From Sphaerochaeta sp. (GTDB taxonomy: Bacteria > Spirochaetota > Spirochaetia > Sphaerochaetales > Sphaerochaetaceae), in contig DMOO01000090.1 of NCBI GenBank assembly GCA_003456855.1, positions 1-15,559 on the forward strand: 15,559 nt of DNA, written 5' to 3'. The position numbers were made by a program, and so were the translations under genes. The notes beneath the pieces are model-generated. The model was given only the letters and a program-made list of their open reading frames with translations, was not told the origin of the DNA and made no database searches. Shown piece by piece: positions 1 through 6,931 of this stretch. Each line of letters opens with the position of its first letter. Position 1 is the stretch's first letter.

Positions 1-128
1 ACAGTGTTGTAGAGCTGCTGGAAAAGAAAGCCTAACAGCAGAGGTATGGCGAAATTGACAAGCATCGGAGTGATCTTGCCCTGTGTCATGTCAACGTCTG
101 ATTTCTTGCCTATTCTGAATGTGGCCAT
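1..128 (-). CDS. MATE family efflux transporter, N-terminal fragment (cut by window edge)
   Basis: Reading the minus strand from ATG at 128 gives a 42-residue open frame to the window edge: a short polar start (MATFRIGKKSDVD), then MTQGKITPMLVNFAIPLLLG and a FQQLYNTV segment. The block 'TxGxIxPxLxxFAxPxxLGxLFQQLYN' is the hallmark first-helix region of prokaryotic MATE (multidrug and toxin extrusion) transporters, inner-membrane proteins that expel cationic drugs or metabolites using Na+ or H+ gradients. An AGAAGG Shine-Dalgarno (135-140 on this strand) precedes the ATG by 6 nt, supporting the start. About 400 residues of the usual ~450 lie outside the window, so substrate class cannot be judged. 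It is transcribed divergently from serC, sharing a 286-bp intergenic region. Confidence 0.85.
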   Translation of the reverse strand, partial: MATFRIGKKSDVDMTQGKITPMLVNFAIPLLLGFLFQQLYNT

Positions 129-167
129 TTTTTTCCTTCTAGTTGATTTCCTATGTTTCTATTCAGA

Positions 168-196
168 AGAATAATTATTATTGTAAACTTATTCAA
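168..196 (-). promoter_or_regulatory. Putative promoter of the MATE gene
   Basis: On the minus strand a TTGAAT box (196-191) is separated by 17 bases from TATTCT (173-168). Each matches the sigma-70 consensus at four of six positions, and the site lies about 40 bp before the MATE start codon. The surroundings are AT-rich, so chance matches are easy; this is a candidate only. Confidence 0.35.
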
Positions 197-345
197 TCGC
201 AGTGGCTAATAAGCAGAGTGTTTTTACGCAAATGGCAATGTTTTGACTAGATTTTGAAGTATTCCTCAGAATTTGCTATCTAAAATTATGTTTGTAGAAA
301 AAATTCTCTGATTTTTGTTGCATTCCATACGAACGGGGTGTAGTG

Positions 346-351
346 TATAAT
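346..351 (+). promoter_or_regulatory. Putative -10 box of serC promoter
   Basis: A perfect TATAAT lies 64 bp upstream of the serC start codon, which would give a leader of roughly 55 nt. No good -35 box sits at the normal 16-18 bp distance (TTCCAT at 323-328 is poor; TTGCAT at 318-323 is 22 bp away), so the promoter may depend on an activator or on the -10 alone. Placement before a gene with a clear SD supports it. Confidence 0.5.
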
Positions 352-372
352 ACAGATAACAATTTTGAGACC

Positions 373-388
373 CCTTTGCGCCTTTGCG
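373..388 (+). repeat. Exact tandem 8-bp repeat in the serC leader
   Basis: CCTTTGCG occurs twice head to tail (373-380 and 381-388), inside a possible weak hairpin closed by CCCC (371-374) with GGGG (392-395) and CGC (379-381) with GCG (386-388). It lies in the predicted 5' untranslated region, just upstream of the SD. It may be a leader regulatory element or a slippage duplication; nothing seen decides between these. Confidence 0.4.
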
Positions 389-414
389 TTTGGGGAGAAT
401 TCGGAGGACATATT

Positions 415-1497
415 ATGAAGTACGGTCGTGTATTCAATTTCTCAGCTGGTCCAGCAATGATGCCGGAGCCTGTCCTTGAAGAGATCCGTGATGAGATGAT
501 GAACTACCGCGGAAGCGGCATGTGCGTCATGGAGATGAGCCACAGATCAAAGGTCTATCAGCAGATCATCGATGATGCAGAGAAGGACCTCAGAGACCTG
601 ATGGGAATCCCTGACAACTACAAGGTCCTGTTCATCCAAGGCGGAGCCACACTTCAGTTCTCCATGATCCCTATGAACCTTATGAAGAACGGCAAGGCTG
701 TCTACATCGAGACCGGTGCATGGTCAAAGAAGGCCATTGCAGAGGCCAAGAAGGTTGGTGAGGTCATCGTTGCAGCATCCTCAAAGGACAAGAACTACAC
801 CTACGTCCCAGACTGCTCGGACCTGGACATCCCAGAGGACACCGACTATGTCTACATCTGTGAGAACGAGACCATCCATGGTGTCACATGGAACAAGCTC
901 CCTAACACAAAGGGCCACGTCCTTGTCTCTGACCAGAGCTCGATGTTCCTTTCAAGACCTTGCAACGTCTCAGACTACGGTCTGATCTACGCCGGAGTCC
1001 AGAAGAACGTCGGTCCTGCAGGAATGGTCGTTGTCATCATCCGTGAGGATCTGATCCGTGACGATCTGACAAATCTGCCAATCTATCTCCAGTACAAGAC
1101 ACACGCAGATGCAGGCAGCATGTACAACACACCGAACTGCTGGGCAATCTACTGCTGCGGCAAGGTCTTCAAGTATCTGAAGAGCCTTGGTGGACTTGCA
1201 GCGATGGACAAGATCAACCAGGACAAGGCAAAGGTCTTCTACGACTTCCTGGACCAGAGCAAGATGTTCAAGGGAACAGTCGAGAAGAAGGACCGCTCTC
1301 TGATGAACATCCCGTTCGTCACAGAAAGCGCAGAGCTTGATGCAGAGGTCGTTGCAGCCACAAAGGCAGCAGGTTACGACAACCTGAAGGGCCACAAGAG
1401 CGTGGGCGGACTCAGAGCCTCCATCTACAACGCAATGCCCAAGGAAGGCGTCGTCGCTCTTGTCGACTTCCTTAAGAAGTTCGAGGCCGAGCACTGA
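415..1497 (+). CDS. serC: Phosphoserine aminotransferase SerC
   Basis: Encodes 360 aa, the usual SerC length. SerC is a cytosolic, PLP-dependent class V aminotransferase that converts 3-phosphohydroxypyruvate and glutamate to O-phosphoserine (serine synthesis). The N-terminus FNFSAGPAMMPEPVLEEI is the family signature, followed by EMSHRS, the FIQGGATLQFSMIPMNL phosphate/PLP-binding block and DQSSMFLSRP. The Schiff-base lysine is Lys197 in AGVQKNVGPAG. The C-terminal GGLRASIYNAM block is also canonical. An in-frame GTG at 343 would add 24 residues, but the ATG at 415 has a strong GGAGG (403-407) at good spacing and matches family N-termini, so 415 is chosen. No other serine-pathway gene is adjacent; a terminator follows, so it appears monocistronic. 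Confidence 0.97.
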   Translation: MKYGRVFNFSAGPAMMPEPVLEEIRDEMMNYRGSGMCVMEMSHRSKVYQQIIDDAEKDLRDLMGIPDNYKVLFIQGGATLQFSMIPMNLMKNGKAVYIETGAWSKKAIAEAKKVGEVIVAASSKDKNYTYVPDCSDLDIPEDTDYVYICENETIHGVTWNKLPNTKGHVLVSDQSSMFLSRPCNVSDYGLIYAGVQKNVGPAGMVVVIIREDLIRDDLTNLPIYLQYKTHADAGSMYNTPNCWAIYCCGKVFKYLKSLGGLAAMDKINQDKAKVFYDFLDQSKMFKGTVEKKDRSLMNIPFVTESAELDAEVVAATKAAGYDNLKGHKSVGGLRASIYNAMPKEGVVALVDFLKKFEAEH

Positions 1498-1502
1498 GAC
1501 TC

Positions 1503-1544
1503 TGCTTGGGAAGAATAATTTCTGGTTATGATTCCCTCCAAGCA
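1503..1544 (+). other. Imperfect hairpin just after serC
   Basis: TGCTTGG (1503-1509) pairs with CCAAGCA (1538-1544), and GAAT (1513-1516) with ATTC (1531-1534), separated by a 3x3 internal loop and closed by a 14-nt loop. It begins 5 nt after the serC stop and precedes the real terminator by about 45 nt. No T-tract follows, so it is more likely a 3'-end stabilising structure than a terminator. Confidence 0.4.
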
Positions 1545-1587
1545 TGAATGATTGAAATACTAACCAAAAGCATTTCCCATATCTCTG

Positions 1588-1618
1588 GGGGCCGATTAAT
1601 TTCGGCCCCTTTCTGTTT
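1588..1618 (+). terminator. Intrinsic terminator of serC
   Basis: An 8-bp GC-rich stem GGGGCCGA/TCGGCCCC (1588-1595 with 1602-1609), TTAATT loop, followed by TTTCTGTTT. It sits 90 nt after the serC stop and isolates serC from the downstream sugar operon. Confidence 0.88.
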
Positions 1619-1717
1619 GTTGTGAAAAAAGTTTGCTAAATGTGAAAACCTCATTTTTATGTGCTTAAATGACGTTTCTTTTAGGACTTTTTGTAAAAAT
1701 TGCATAAAAATCTTCTG

Positions 1718-1746
1718 TTGCTTTATGAAATATTGTGACCTATAAT
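1718..1746 (+). promoter_or_regulatory. Sigma-70-type promoter of the sugar ABC operon
   Basis: TTGCTT (1718-1723), exactly 17 bp, then a perfect TATAAT (1741-1746). The predicted start near 1753 leaves a ~40-nt leader ending in AGGAG (1781-1785), 7 bp before the ATG. The upstream ~100 bp is AT-rich, which may act as an UP element. This is the best promoter in the window. Confidence 0.75.
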
Positions 1747-1757
1747 TTTAATGCTAG

Positions 1758-1768
1758 AGGTTAAACCT
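1758..1768 (+). promoter_or_regulatory. Possible operator palindrome in the ABC operon leader
   Basis: AGGTT-A-AACCT is a perfect 11-bp palindrome lying at roughly +5 to +15 of the predicted transcript, where a repressor would block initiation or early elongation. LacI- or other sugar-responsive regulators commonly use such sites. It is short, and no regulator gene lies nearby, so function is inference. Confidence 0.35.
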
Positions 1769-1792
1769 TAAACACACAAAAGGAGATGAAAT

Positions 1793-3097
1793 ATGAAGAA
1801 AGTATTAATCGCAATGCTTTTGGTTTTCGCTCTGATCGTTCCTATGTTCGCACAGGGCGCTCAGGAAGCAGCATCATTCGACAAAGATGCTCCTGTCACA
1901 ATCGTATTCTGGACACACGAGGATGCCGCAAGACAGAAGCTCGAGGATGCTTGGCTCGATGAGTTCAGAGCAGCTCATCCAAATGTAACAGTCGAAGTTG
2001 CTCGCTATGGTGCTGAGGGACTCCGCCAGAACATGCAGACAGCTTATGCTGCAGGCAATGGCCCAACAGTCTGGAACCTCCCGATTGAGAACTCCTATGA
2101 GTACATCGAGAAGGGTCTTGTTGCTCCAGTCGACTATTCAGTCGTCGGATTCAAGGATGCTGAGGACATGCGCGCTCACTATGCAGACGGCATGATCGAC
2201 GCTGTCTACCTTGATGGTGACTTCTATGGTCTCCCACTCGAGCTGACAAACTGGTGTATCTTCCTTGATAAGGAAGTCTTCCGCCTTGCAGGTCTCGATC
2301 CTGAGAAAGACTATCCGAAGACATGGGAAGACATGGTCGAGGTTTCCAAGAAGATCGTCCTCAGAGATGGTGACATCATCACAAGAAGAGGTTTCGACTT
2401 CAGATATTCCTACTCACTCACATACTTCGTTCCAATGGTCGAGCAGCTCGGTGGTGAGCTCTCAGAGACTGAGGGATGTGTCAATGAGGAAGCCTGGGTC
2501 AAGGCTCTCACATTCATGAAGGAGTGGGGTCCAAGTGGAAACAACCTTGGTAACTCAACAATGACAGCAGCCAGAAAGCTCTTCAACAAGCACAATCTGG
2601 ACATCGCTATGGCTAACACCGGTCTCTATCAGGAGTCAAGAATCCTTTCCGATAACCCAGACTTCTACAACAGCGGAGATTGGATGGTTGTTCCATATCC
2701 AGTATTCGAGAATGCAGTCAAGGACGTTGCAGGTTGCTACTATGGTCACTACTACCATGTCAACTCAGAGGCCACAGAGGCACAGCAGTACTGGGGCTGG
2801 GAGCTCATCAAGTACTTCCTCCTGACAGAGGGACATGCTGAGGAGTATCTCACAAAGGTCGGTCTGATCCAGCCTCTCACATCACTGCTCAATGGCGAAG
2901 TTTACAAGAACATGCCATTCTCAGAGGTCTTCAGTGGTGACTTCGCAAGAGCTCACATCGTCTATCATGGAAAGAACTCAGCTTCCATCCAGTCACAGAT
3001 CGATACAGCTATCAACAACGTCATGCTCCAGGGTGTTGAGCCGGCAGATGCTTACAAGACACTCCAGGCTAACGTTCTCGAGCTGCTCGCTGAGTGA
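1793..3097 (+). CDS. Sugar ABC transporter substrate-binding protein (family 1)
   Basis: Encodes 434 aa with a signal peptide (MKK, hydrophobic residues 4-17, likely cleavage near VPMFA20|QG). No lipobox cysteine is present, so it is probably secreted to the periplasm as a soluble protein. The mature start, PVTIVFWTHEDAARQKLEDAW followed by an FxxxHPNVTVEV block, is typical of SBP_bac_1 (CUT1) proteins that capture oligosaccharides or sugar derivatives. Later landmarks are a GLPLELTNWCIFLDKEVF segment and PKTWEDMVEVSKKI. The start has a clear AGGAG (1781-1785) and is preceded by a strong promoter. It leads an operon with two permeases; a large hairpin separates it from them, consistent with higher binding-protein expression. 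The ligand cannot be told from sequence. Confidence 0.93.
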   Translation: MKKVLIAMLLVFALIVPMFAQGAQEAASFDKDAPVTIVFWTHEDAARQKLEDAWLDEFRAAHPNVTVEVARYGAEGLRQNMQTAYAAGNGPTVWNLPIENSYEYIEKGLVAPVDYSVVGFKDAEDMRAHYADGMIDAVYLDGDFYGLPLELTNWCIFLDKEVFRLAGLDPEKDYPKTWEDMVEVSKKIVLRDGDIITRRGFDFRYSYSLTYFVPMVEQLGGELSETEGCVNEEAWVKALTFMKEWGPSGNNLGNSTMTAARKLFNKHNLDIAMANTGLYQESRILSDNPDFYNSGDWMVVPYPVFENAVKDVAGCYYGHYYHVNSEATEAQQYWGWELIKYFLLTEGHAEEYLTKVGLIQPLTSLLNGEVYKNMPFSEVFSGDFARAHIVYHGKNSASIQSQIDTAINNVMLQGVEPADAYKTLQANVLELLAE

Positions 3098-3122
3098 GTT
3101 CACTGATTTTACTCGTTAGTTT

Positions 3123-3154
3123 AGTCGATGGGTCACGTTTGTGGCCCATCGATT
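3123..3154 (+). promoter_or_regulatory. Intercistronic hairpin after the binding-protein gene
   Basis: Arms 3123-3136 and 3141-3154 pair over 14 positions (core CGATGGGTCAC/GTGGCCCATCG) around a GTTT tetraloop, with only two G-T wobbles. It lies 25 nt after the binding-protein stop and 31 nt before the first permease ATG; the following sequence (TGTATTTTA) is only a weak T-tract. It is probably a processing/stabilising hairpin or leaky terminator giving more binding protein than permease, as known for maltose-type operons; that role is inferred. Confidence 0.7.
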
Positions 3155-3185
3155 GTATTTTAAGAAAAACCAAGGGATTTTCATC

Positions 3186-4115
3186 ATGAAATCAAAAACA
3201 AAGACCTATAGCATAGAAAGAAAGCAGGCCAGATACGGTTTCGCATTCACAGTGCCATGCCTTCTGTTCTTTGCAATGTTCAGTTTCTACCCGATCATCA
3301 ACGCTTTCATGACAAGCCTTACAAACAGGGAAGCTGTTGGAAGAAACTGGAAATTCACGGGATTTGACAACTACGTCTATCTCTTCACCAAGAGCAACGG
3401 CGGATTCCCACTCGTCAATTCTCTTAAGGCAACAGGATTCTTCACCCTGGGATGCTTTATTCCTATGGTCATCATAGCTCTCCTGCTGTCAGTTCTGATC
3501 ATGCAATTAAGAAAGCCGGGACAGAAGAAGTTCTTCGAGCTTTCATACTATCTTCCAGCCGTACTTTCATCGGTTGTCGCAGCAACAATCTGGAGAATCA
3601 TGTTCCAGCCTACAGGCCTGATCAACCAGCTGTCCAACACCCTGCTGTTCACTTCAGGAAAGGACTATAGGTGGCTCACAGACAACACGATGCTTCAGGT
3701 TTCAACCATCATAGTGTACTTCTGGAAGTATATCGGATACTTCACGATCCTGTTCATCACAGGACTTGCCTCGATTCCTCCTACAATCTATGAGGCGGCA
3801 ATCGTCGACGGTTCCTCAAGATGGCACACCTTCTGGAAGATCACTCTTCCTCTGTTGAAGCCGACAGTCCTGCTGGTCTCAATCATGGCCATGCTGCAGT
3901 GTCTGAAGACCTTCAGTACACAGTACATGTTCGTCCAGGGTGGAACAGCAAGACTCCCGATCGACGTCATCACGATGAACATCTACTTCACAGGTATCCG
4001 CTTCGGTAAACTTGGCAGGGCAAGCGCCATGTCAATCATTCTGTTCTTCATCATGCTGATATTCACATATCTGCAGTTCTCTACTCAGAAGGGTGGAGAT
4101 GATGTCGAGTATTGA
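3186..4115 (+). CDS. Sugar ABC transporter permease (MalF/UgpA type)
   Basis: Encodes 309 aa: a short basic N-terminus, then FAFTVPCLLFFAMFSFYPIINAF as the first membrane helix and about six helices in all, an integral inner-membrane subunit. The cytoplasmic coupling (EAA) loop reads EAAIVDGSSRWHTFWKITLP with Glu203 and Gly209, the canonical site for docking the ATPase. The start chosen is ATG 3186, with AAGGGA (3172-3177) 8 nt upstream; an in-frame GTG at 3141 lies inside the intercistronic hairpin and is unlikely. It forms the transport channel with the next gene. No ATPase gene is present in the operon, so a shared MsmK/UgpC-like ATPase encoded elsewhere probably powers it. Confidence 0.93.
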   Translation: MKSKTKTYSIERKQARYGFAFTVPCLLFFAMFSFYPIINAFMTSLTNREAVGRNWKFTGFDNYVYLFTKSNGGFPLVNSLKATGFFTLGCFIPMVIIALLLSVLIMQLRKPGQKKFFELSYYLPAVLSSVVAATIWRIMFQPTGLINQLSNTLLFTSGKDYRWLTDNTMLQVSTIIVYFWKYIGYFTILFITGLASIPPTIYEAAIVDGSSRWHTFWKITLPLLKPTVLLVSIMAMLQCLKTFSTQYMFVQGGTARLPIDVITMNIYFTGIRFGKLGRASAMSIILFFIMLIFTYLQFSTQKGGDDVEY

Positions 4116-4127
4116 TGGAGGCAGAGT

Positions 4128-5006
4128 ATGAATAACCAGTATGTCGGAAAAGTCAGTGTAGGTGAGGTGATCACCCACATCATCCTGATAATCCTTGTTC
4201 TGTTCACCATCTTCCCGATCCTGTTCATGTTCGTGGCCTCCTTCATGGATGCCAAGCAGATCATGGCAATGCCGTTCAACTGGATCCCTAGCAAGAAGTA
4301 CTTCACGTCCTCAAGCAGGACCTTCATGACGAACTTCCTGAAGGCAATCCACGGCAACAACAATAACAACATCTTCTTCAGGGCAATGCTGAACTCACTT
4401 ATTGTTGCCATAACCTGTTCCGTGACAACGGTCTTCTTATCAGCCCTATGCGGCTACGGACTTGCAAAGTTCCGCTTCAAGGGAAGAAACTTCGTCTTCA
4501 TGGCAATCATGAGCACCATGATGATTCCTTTCGAAGCCATCATGATCCCTCTGTACATGGTCACAAGAAAGATCGGTCTTATGAACACCCTGCCGGGACT
4601 GATAGTGCCGTTCGCAGTCAGTGCCTTCGGTGTCTTCCAGATGAGACAGTATCTTATCACATTCCCGAGTGAGTACCTTGATGCCTCACGTGTCGATGGT
4701 CTTGGAGAGTTCTCGATCTTCCTGAGAATAGTCTTCCCGAATGCAACACCAGTCATTGCAACCCTTGGTATCCTGTCATTCAGAAACCAGTGGGACAACC
4801 TGCTTTGGCCGATGCTCTGTGCTCAGGCAGAGAAGCTCAAGACCCTGCCTCTGTACATCTCCGGATTCGCAGAGGAGAAGCAGACCGATGAAGGTGCTCT
4901 GATGGCCTGTGCCTTCCTGGCATCCATTCCAATGTTCATCCTGTTCTTCACCCTGTCCAAGTACTTCCTTGGTGGTGCTGCGGTCTTCGAGTCAAGAAAA
5001 GGCTGA
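4128..5006 (+). CDS. Sugar ABC transporter permease (MalG/UgpE type)
   Basis: Encodes 292 aa with six predicted membrane segments, beginning at ITHIILIILVLFTIFPILFM. The EAA-type loop is YLDASRVDGLGEFSIFLRIVFP (D185-A-S in place of E-A-A, with D190-G191 conserved), a common variant in MalG-like subunits. The region NQWDNLLWPM and the KTLPLYISGF block near residues 220-245 are standard for CUT1 permeases. The start codon has GGAGG (4117-4121) 6 nt upstream, and the gene begins 12 nt after the preceding permease stop, so the two are co-transcribed and probably translationally coupled. A terminator follows directly, confirming that the operon ends without an ATP-binding subunit. Confidence 0.94.
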   Translation: MNNQYVGKVSVGEVITHIILIILVLFTIFPILFMFVASFMDAKQIMAMPFNWIPSKKYFTSSSRTFMTNFLKAIHGNNNNNIFFRAMLNSLIVAITCSVTTVFLSALCGYGLAKFRFKGRNFVFMAIMSTMMIPFEAIMIPLYMVTRKIGLMNTLPGLIVPFAVSAFGVFQMRQYLITFPSEYLDASRVDGLGEFSIFLRIVFPNATPVIATLGILSFRNQWDNLLWPMLCAQAEKLKTLPLYISGFAEEKQTDEGALMACAFLASIPMFILFFTLSKYFLGGAAVFESRKG

Positions 5007-5027
5007 TATATTCTTAGTGCTTATTTG

Positions 5028-5053
5028 GCCCTCCCGTGCGGAGGGCATTTTTA
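5028..5053 (+). terminator. Intrinsic terminator of the sugar ABC operon
   Basis: A 7-bp stem GCCCTCC/GGAGGGC (5028-5034 with 5040-5046), 5-nt loop CGTGC, then ATTTTTA. It lies 21 nt after the last permease stop. Confidence 0.88.
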
Positions 5054-5106
5054 TGTCTATGAGGTTGGATTTCTGCCTCTTGGGTGTTTATGGCTTCCTA
5101 GAAAAG

Positions 5107-5183
5107 CAACTTATTTTCTATTTTTTTGATTTTTAAGTTTAAAAATAAACTCAAAAAACAGAAAACAACTTTTTAAGTTGTTT
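5107..5183. repeat. AT-rich nested inverted and direct repeats before the orphan gene
   Basis: Several structures overlap here. AAACAACTT/AAGTTGTTT (5163-5171 with 5175-5183) is a perfect 9-bp hairpin with a TTT loop. AGTTTA/TAAACT (5136-5141 with 5146-5151) is a second. TTTTTTGA (5122-5129) pairs with TCAAAAAA (5151-5158), extended by TTTTCT/AGAAAA (5114-5119 with 5160-5165) across small bulges. CAACTT occurs at 5107 and 5166, so either copy can pair with AAGTTG at 5175-5180. TTTTTAAGTT is directly repeated at 5130 and 5170, 40 bp apart. The competing pairings could form an attenuator, operator array or remnant of a mobile end; no function is shown by sequence alone. Confidence 0.6.
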
Positions 5184-5195
5184 ATCTTAGAAGCC

Positions 5196-5212
5196 GGTCT
5201 TATTATGAGACC
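5196..5212 (+). promoter_or_regulatory. Hairpin touching the start codon of the orphan gene
   Basis: GGTCTTA (5196-5202) pairs with TGAGACC (5206-5212) with a TTA loop and one wobble pair, and the ATG begins at the next base. It occupies the place where an SD should be, and no SD is visible. It may reduce translation or be a protein-binding site; inference. Confidence 0.45.
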
Positions 5213-6154
5213 ATGAAGACGCACAACTATTCACTGGAAAGAATTAACAAAGCTCGATTGATATCTGAAATAGAATTGATGATTCAAGATCTAGGCGATT
5301 TTATGGAAGATCTATTGGAATCGGAGGAAGGAAAAGATGGATCTCTTATCTTGAAACGAATCCAAGGAAAAACCCGCTACTATCTCAAAGCCAATGGATG
5401 CGAAAAGTATATCGGACGAGAGCACCAGAAAGACCTGGTCCAGTATGCGCAGTCTCGCTATAGAAAGGAGATGATTCCTGCAGTTGAAAGGGAGATTGCC
5501 CAGCTAAAGAGATGCGTAGTTATTCTGAAAAGTGAAAAGAAAGGCCCTTCAGACGTAGGAACGGTATTTGATTCTCTCCCTGAGGAATTGAAGTCTCTTG
5601 TTGACCCATATCCTCTTTCAGATTCCGAGTATGCCAAGAATTGGCAGGAGAACGAAAAACTGATCAAGAAACGCAGGCAGAACAAGAAGGACAAGTATCA
5701 CATCTACGAGACCCAGAACGGTGAATATGTCATGTCAAAAAGCGAGGCGCTGATTGCCAATATTCTAAAGGACAGGGGAGTGCCCTATCACTATGAGATT
5801 GCAATTACACCTGAGATTCAGCTGGATTATGATAGACCAATATTCGATATAGGTTTTGACGGCAAGATGAAGCTAGTAGGATATGAACCAAAAGAAGGGT
5901 TCAGTCCATTCAATGAGGATACCCTCCATCCAGACTTCCTGGTTCTGAACAAGAGGACAAGGAGAGAGTATCTCTGGGAACATCTAGGCATGGTGGACGA
6001 TGATGAATATTGCAAGAAGAATCTGAACAGGCTGCTTAGGTTCCTTGATGCTGGGTATAGAATCGGTGATGAGGTGATAGTATCATCTGAGGGCAAAGAA
6101 AACCCTTTGGATACGAAAAAGATCAATGAGATAATCGATAAATACTTGGTGTGA
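5213..6154 (+). CDS. Uncharacterised PD-(D/E)XK-nuclease-like protein
   Basis: Encodes 313 aa. Residues 1-110 look helical and basic, with a YYLKANGCEKYIGRE patch and a KDLVQYAQSRYRKEMIPAVE helix. Residues 130-150 carry an acidic/aromatic linker (YPLSDSEYAKNWQE). The C-terminal half has the order SKSEALIANIL (Glu178), PYHYEIAI, HPDFLVLN (Asp241) and EYLWEHLGMVDD (Glu256), matching the E…D…E arrangement of PD-(D/E)XK-fold nucleases, although the usual ExK lysine is replaced (E-H-L). I recall similar uncharacterised proteins in clostridial genomes; no function is established. No SD or clear promoter is visible. Two lines I counted by hand were 32% and 40% GC against 48% for a serC line, suggesting horizontal acquisition. 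It ends exactly where the opposing gene ends, with no terminator. Confidence 0.75.
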   Translation: MKTHNYSLERINKARLISEIELMIQDLGDFMEDLLESEEGKDGSLILKRIQGKTRYYLKANGCEKYIGREHQKDLVQYAQSRYRKEMIPAVEREIAQLKRCVVILKSEKKGPSDVGTVFDSLPEELKSLVDPYPLSDSEYAKNWQENEKLIKKRRQNKKDKYHIYETQNGEYVMSKSEALIANILKDRGVPYHYEIAITPEIQLDYDRPIFDIGFDGKMKLVGYEPKEGFSPFNEDTLHPDFLVLNKRTRREYLWEHLGMVDDDEYCKKNLNRLLRFLDAGYRIGDEVIVSSEGKENPLDTKKINEIIDKYLV

Positions 6155-6931
6155 TCAGTTGCCGCCTTCTGGCATGCAGTGCATGTGGGTCTCGTCTATG
6201 ACCCTGAAGCCCTCGGCCCGGCCCTTGAAGCTTCTGATGCCGAAGAAGTAGGAGCGAAGCTTCAGATACAGAGGGATTGATTTCTGCTCAGGGCAGCCCT
6301 TTGGGAACTGTGAAAGATGGACGTTGAAGATGGCATCCAGCTGTTTTGCCACGTGGCCGCCACGTGTTGATATGAATCTGTTGGGTTTGGCGGTCATATA
6401 GAGCGCAATTGCCTTAACATTTGCAGGTGTAGCGCCATACTGGGCCATTATTTCCTTGTTTGAGGCAAAGTTTGCAAGGATCTTTGCCTGCCGGCCCACG
6501 TTCAGGTGGTCAATATGGCATTCGTTTGTGACATCCGGGTCCACTGCGAAGATAACATCAGGCTTGAATACGCCTATTCTGATGGCCATTGCCTTTCGAA
6601 GCTCCTCGATATCGTAGAAGCCTCCATCGGAGAACTCAAGGAAGTGGACATCGTCTACACCAAGGCTTCTGGCGCTCTCCAGAGACTCGTTGTGCCTAAT
6701 GGCGATAAGCTCCTCGGATGTTGTGCCCTTGGGCGCATTGGCAAGACCGTAGCGCCCATCAAGGCAGATAAGGAAGGAGACCTCCTTCCCGAGTGAAGTC
6801 AATTTGGAAACAGTGGCACCACAGCCTATCTCGATGTCATCGGGATGAGGTCCAATGAAGAGGTATCTGGTGAAACTCTCCAGATTCGGAAGTGGTGCCG
6901 CCGCTTTGAGGACAAGCCTCAGAATACTCAT
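6155..6931 (-). CDS. PIG-L/LmbE-family N-acetyl-sugar deacetylase
   Basis: Encodes 258 aa. FIGPHPDDIEIGCGA near the N-terminus is the zinc-binding signature (His29, Asp31, Asp32) and CHIDHLNVG (His139, Asp141, His142) supplies the third ligand block, as in MshB, LmbE and bacterial diacetylchitobiose deacetylases. Such enzymes hydrolyse an N-acetyl group from a GlcNAc-type sugar in the cytoplasm. The segment LICLDGRYG and an S-RHNESLESARSLGVDDVHFL helix also fit the family. Its ATG overlaps the stop of the upstream GPH transporter by 4 bp (ATGA), so the two are translationally coupled and probably act on the same imported sugar. The exact substrate is unknown; aminoglycoside or thiol-glycoside precursors are other possibilities. 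Confidence 0.88.
   Translation of the reverse strand: MSILRLVLKAAAPLPNLESFTRYLFIGPHPDDIEIGCGATVSKLTSLGKEVSFLICLDGRYGLANAPKGTTSEELIAIRHNESLESARSLGVDDVHFLEFSDGGFYDIEELRKAMAIRIGVFKPDVIFAVDPDVTNECHIDHLNVGRQAKILANFASNKEIMAQYGATPANVKAIALYMTAKPNRFISTRGGHVAKQLDAIFNVHLSQFPKGCPEQKSIPLYLKLRSYFFGIRSFKGRAEGFRVIDETHMHCMPEGGN

Noticed and set aside
343..414. GTG start giving serC 24 extra residues
   Set aside because: The extension lacks an SD and runs from inside the -10 region; ATG 415 has GGAGG and matches the family N-terminus.
970..1545. 191-aa minus-strand open frame opposite serC
   Set aside because: Antisense shadow of a well-defined gene, and it runs across the post-serC hairpin; cysteine- and leucine-rich composition is typical of such artefacts.
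3141..3185. GTG start for the first permease
   Set aside because: It lies in the right arm of the intercistronic hairpin; ATG 3186 has its own SD.
6173..6185. 13-bp palindrome CATGCA-G-TGCATG near the PIG-L 3' end
   Set aside because: It lies in coding sequence (HMHCMP) with no T-tract, so not a terminator; probably chance.
6341..6370. Repeated GCCACGTG in the PIG-L gene
   Set aside because: Two close copies in coding sequence (GGHV region) fit codon coincidence; no regulatory context.
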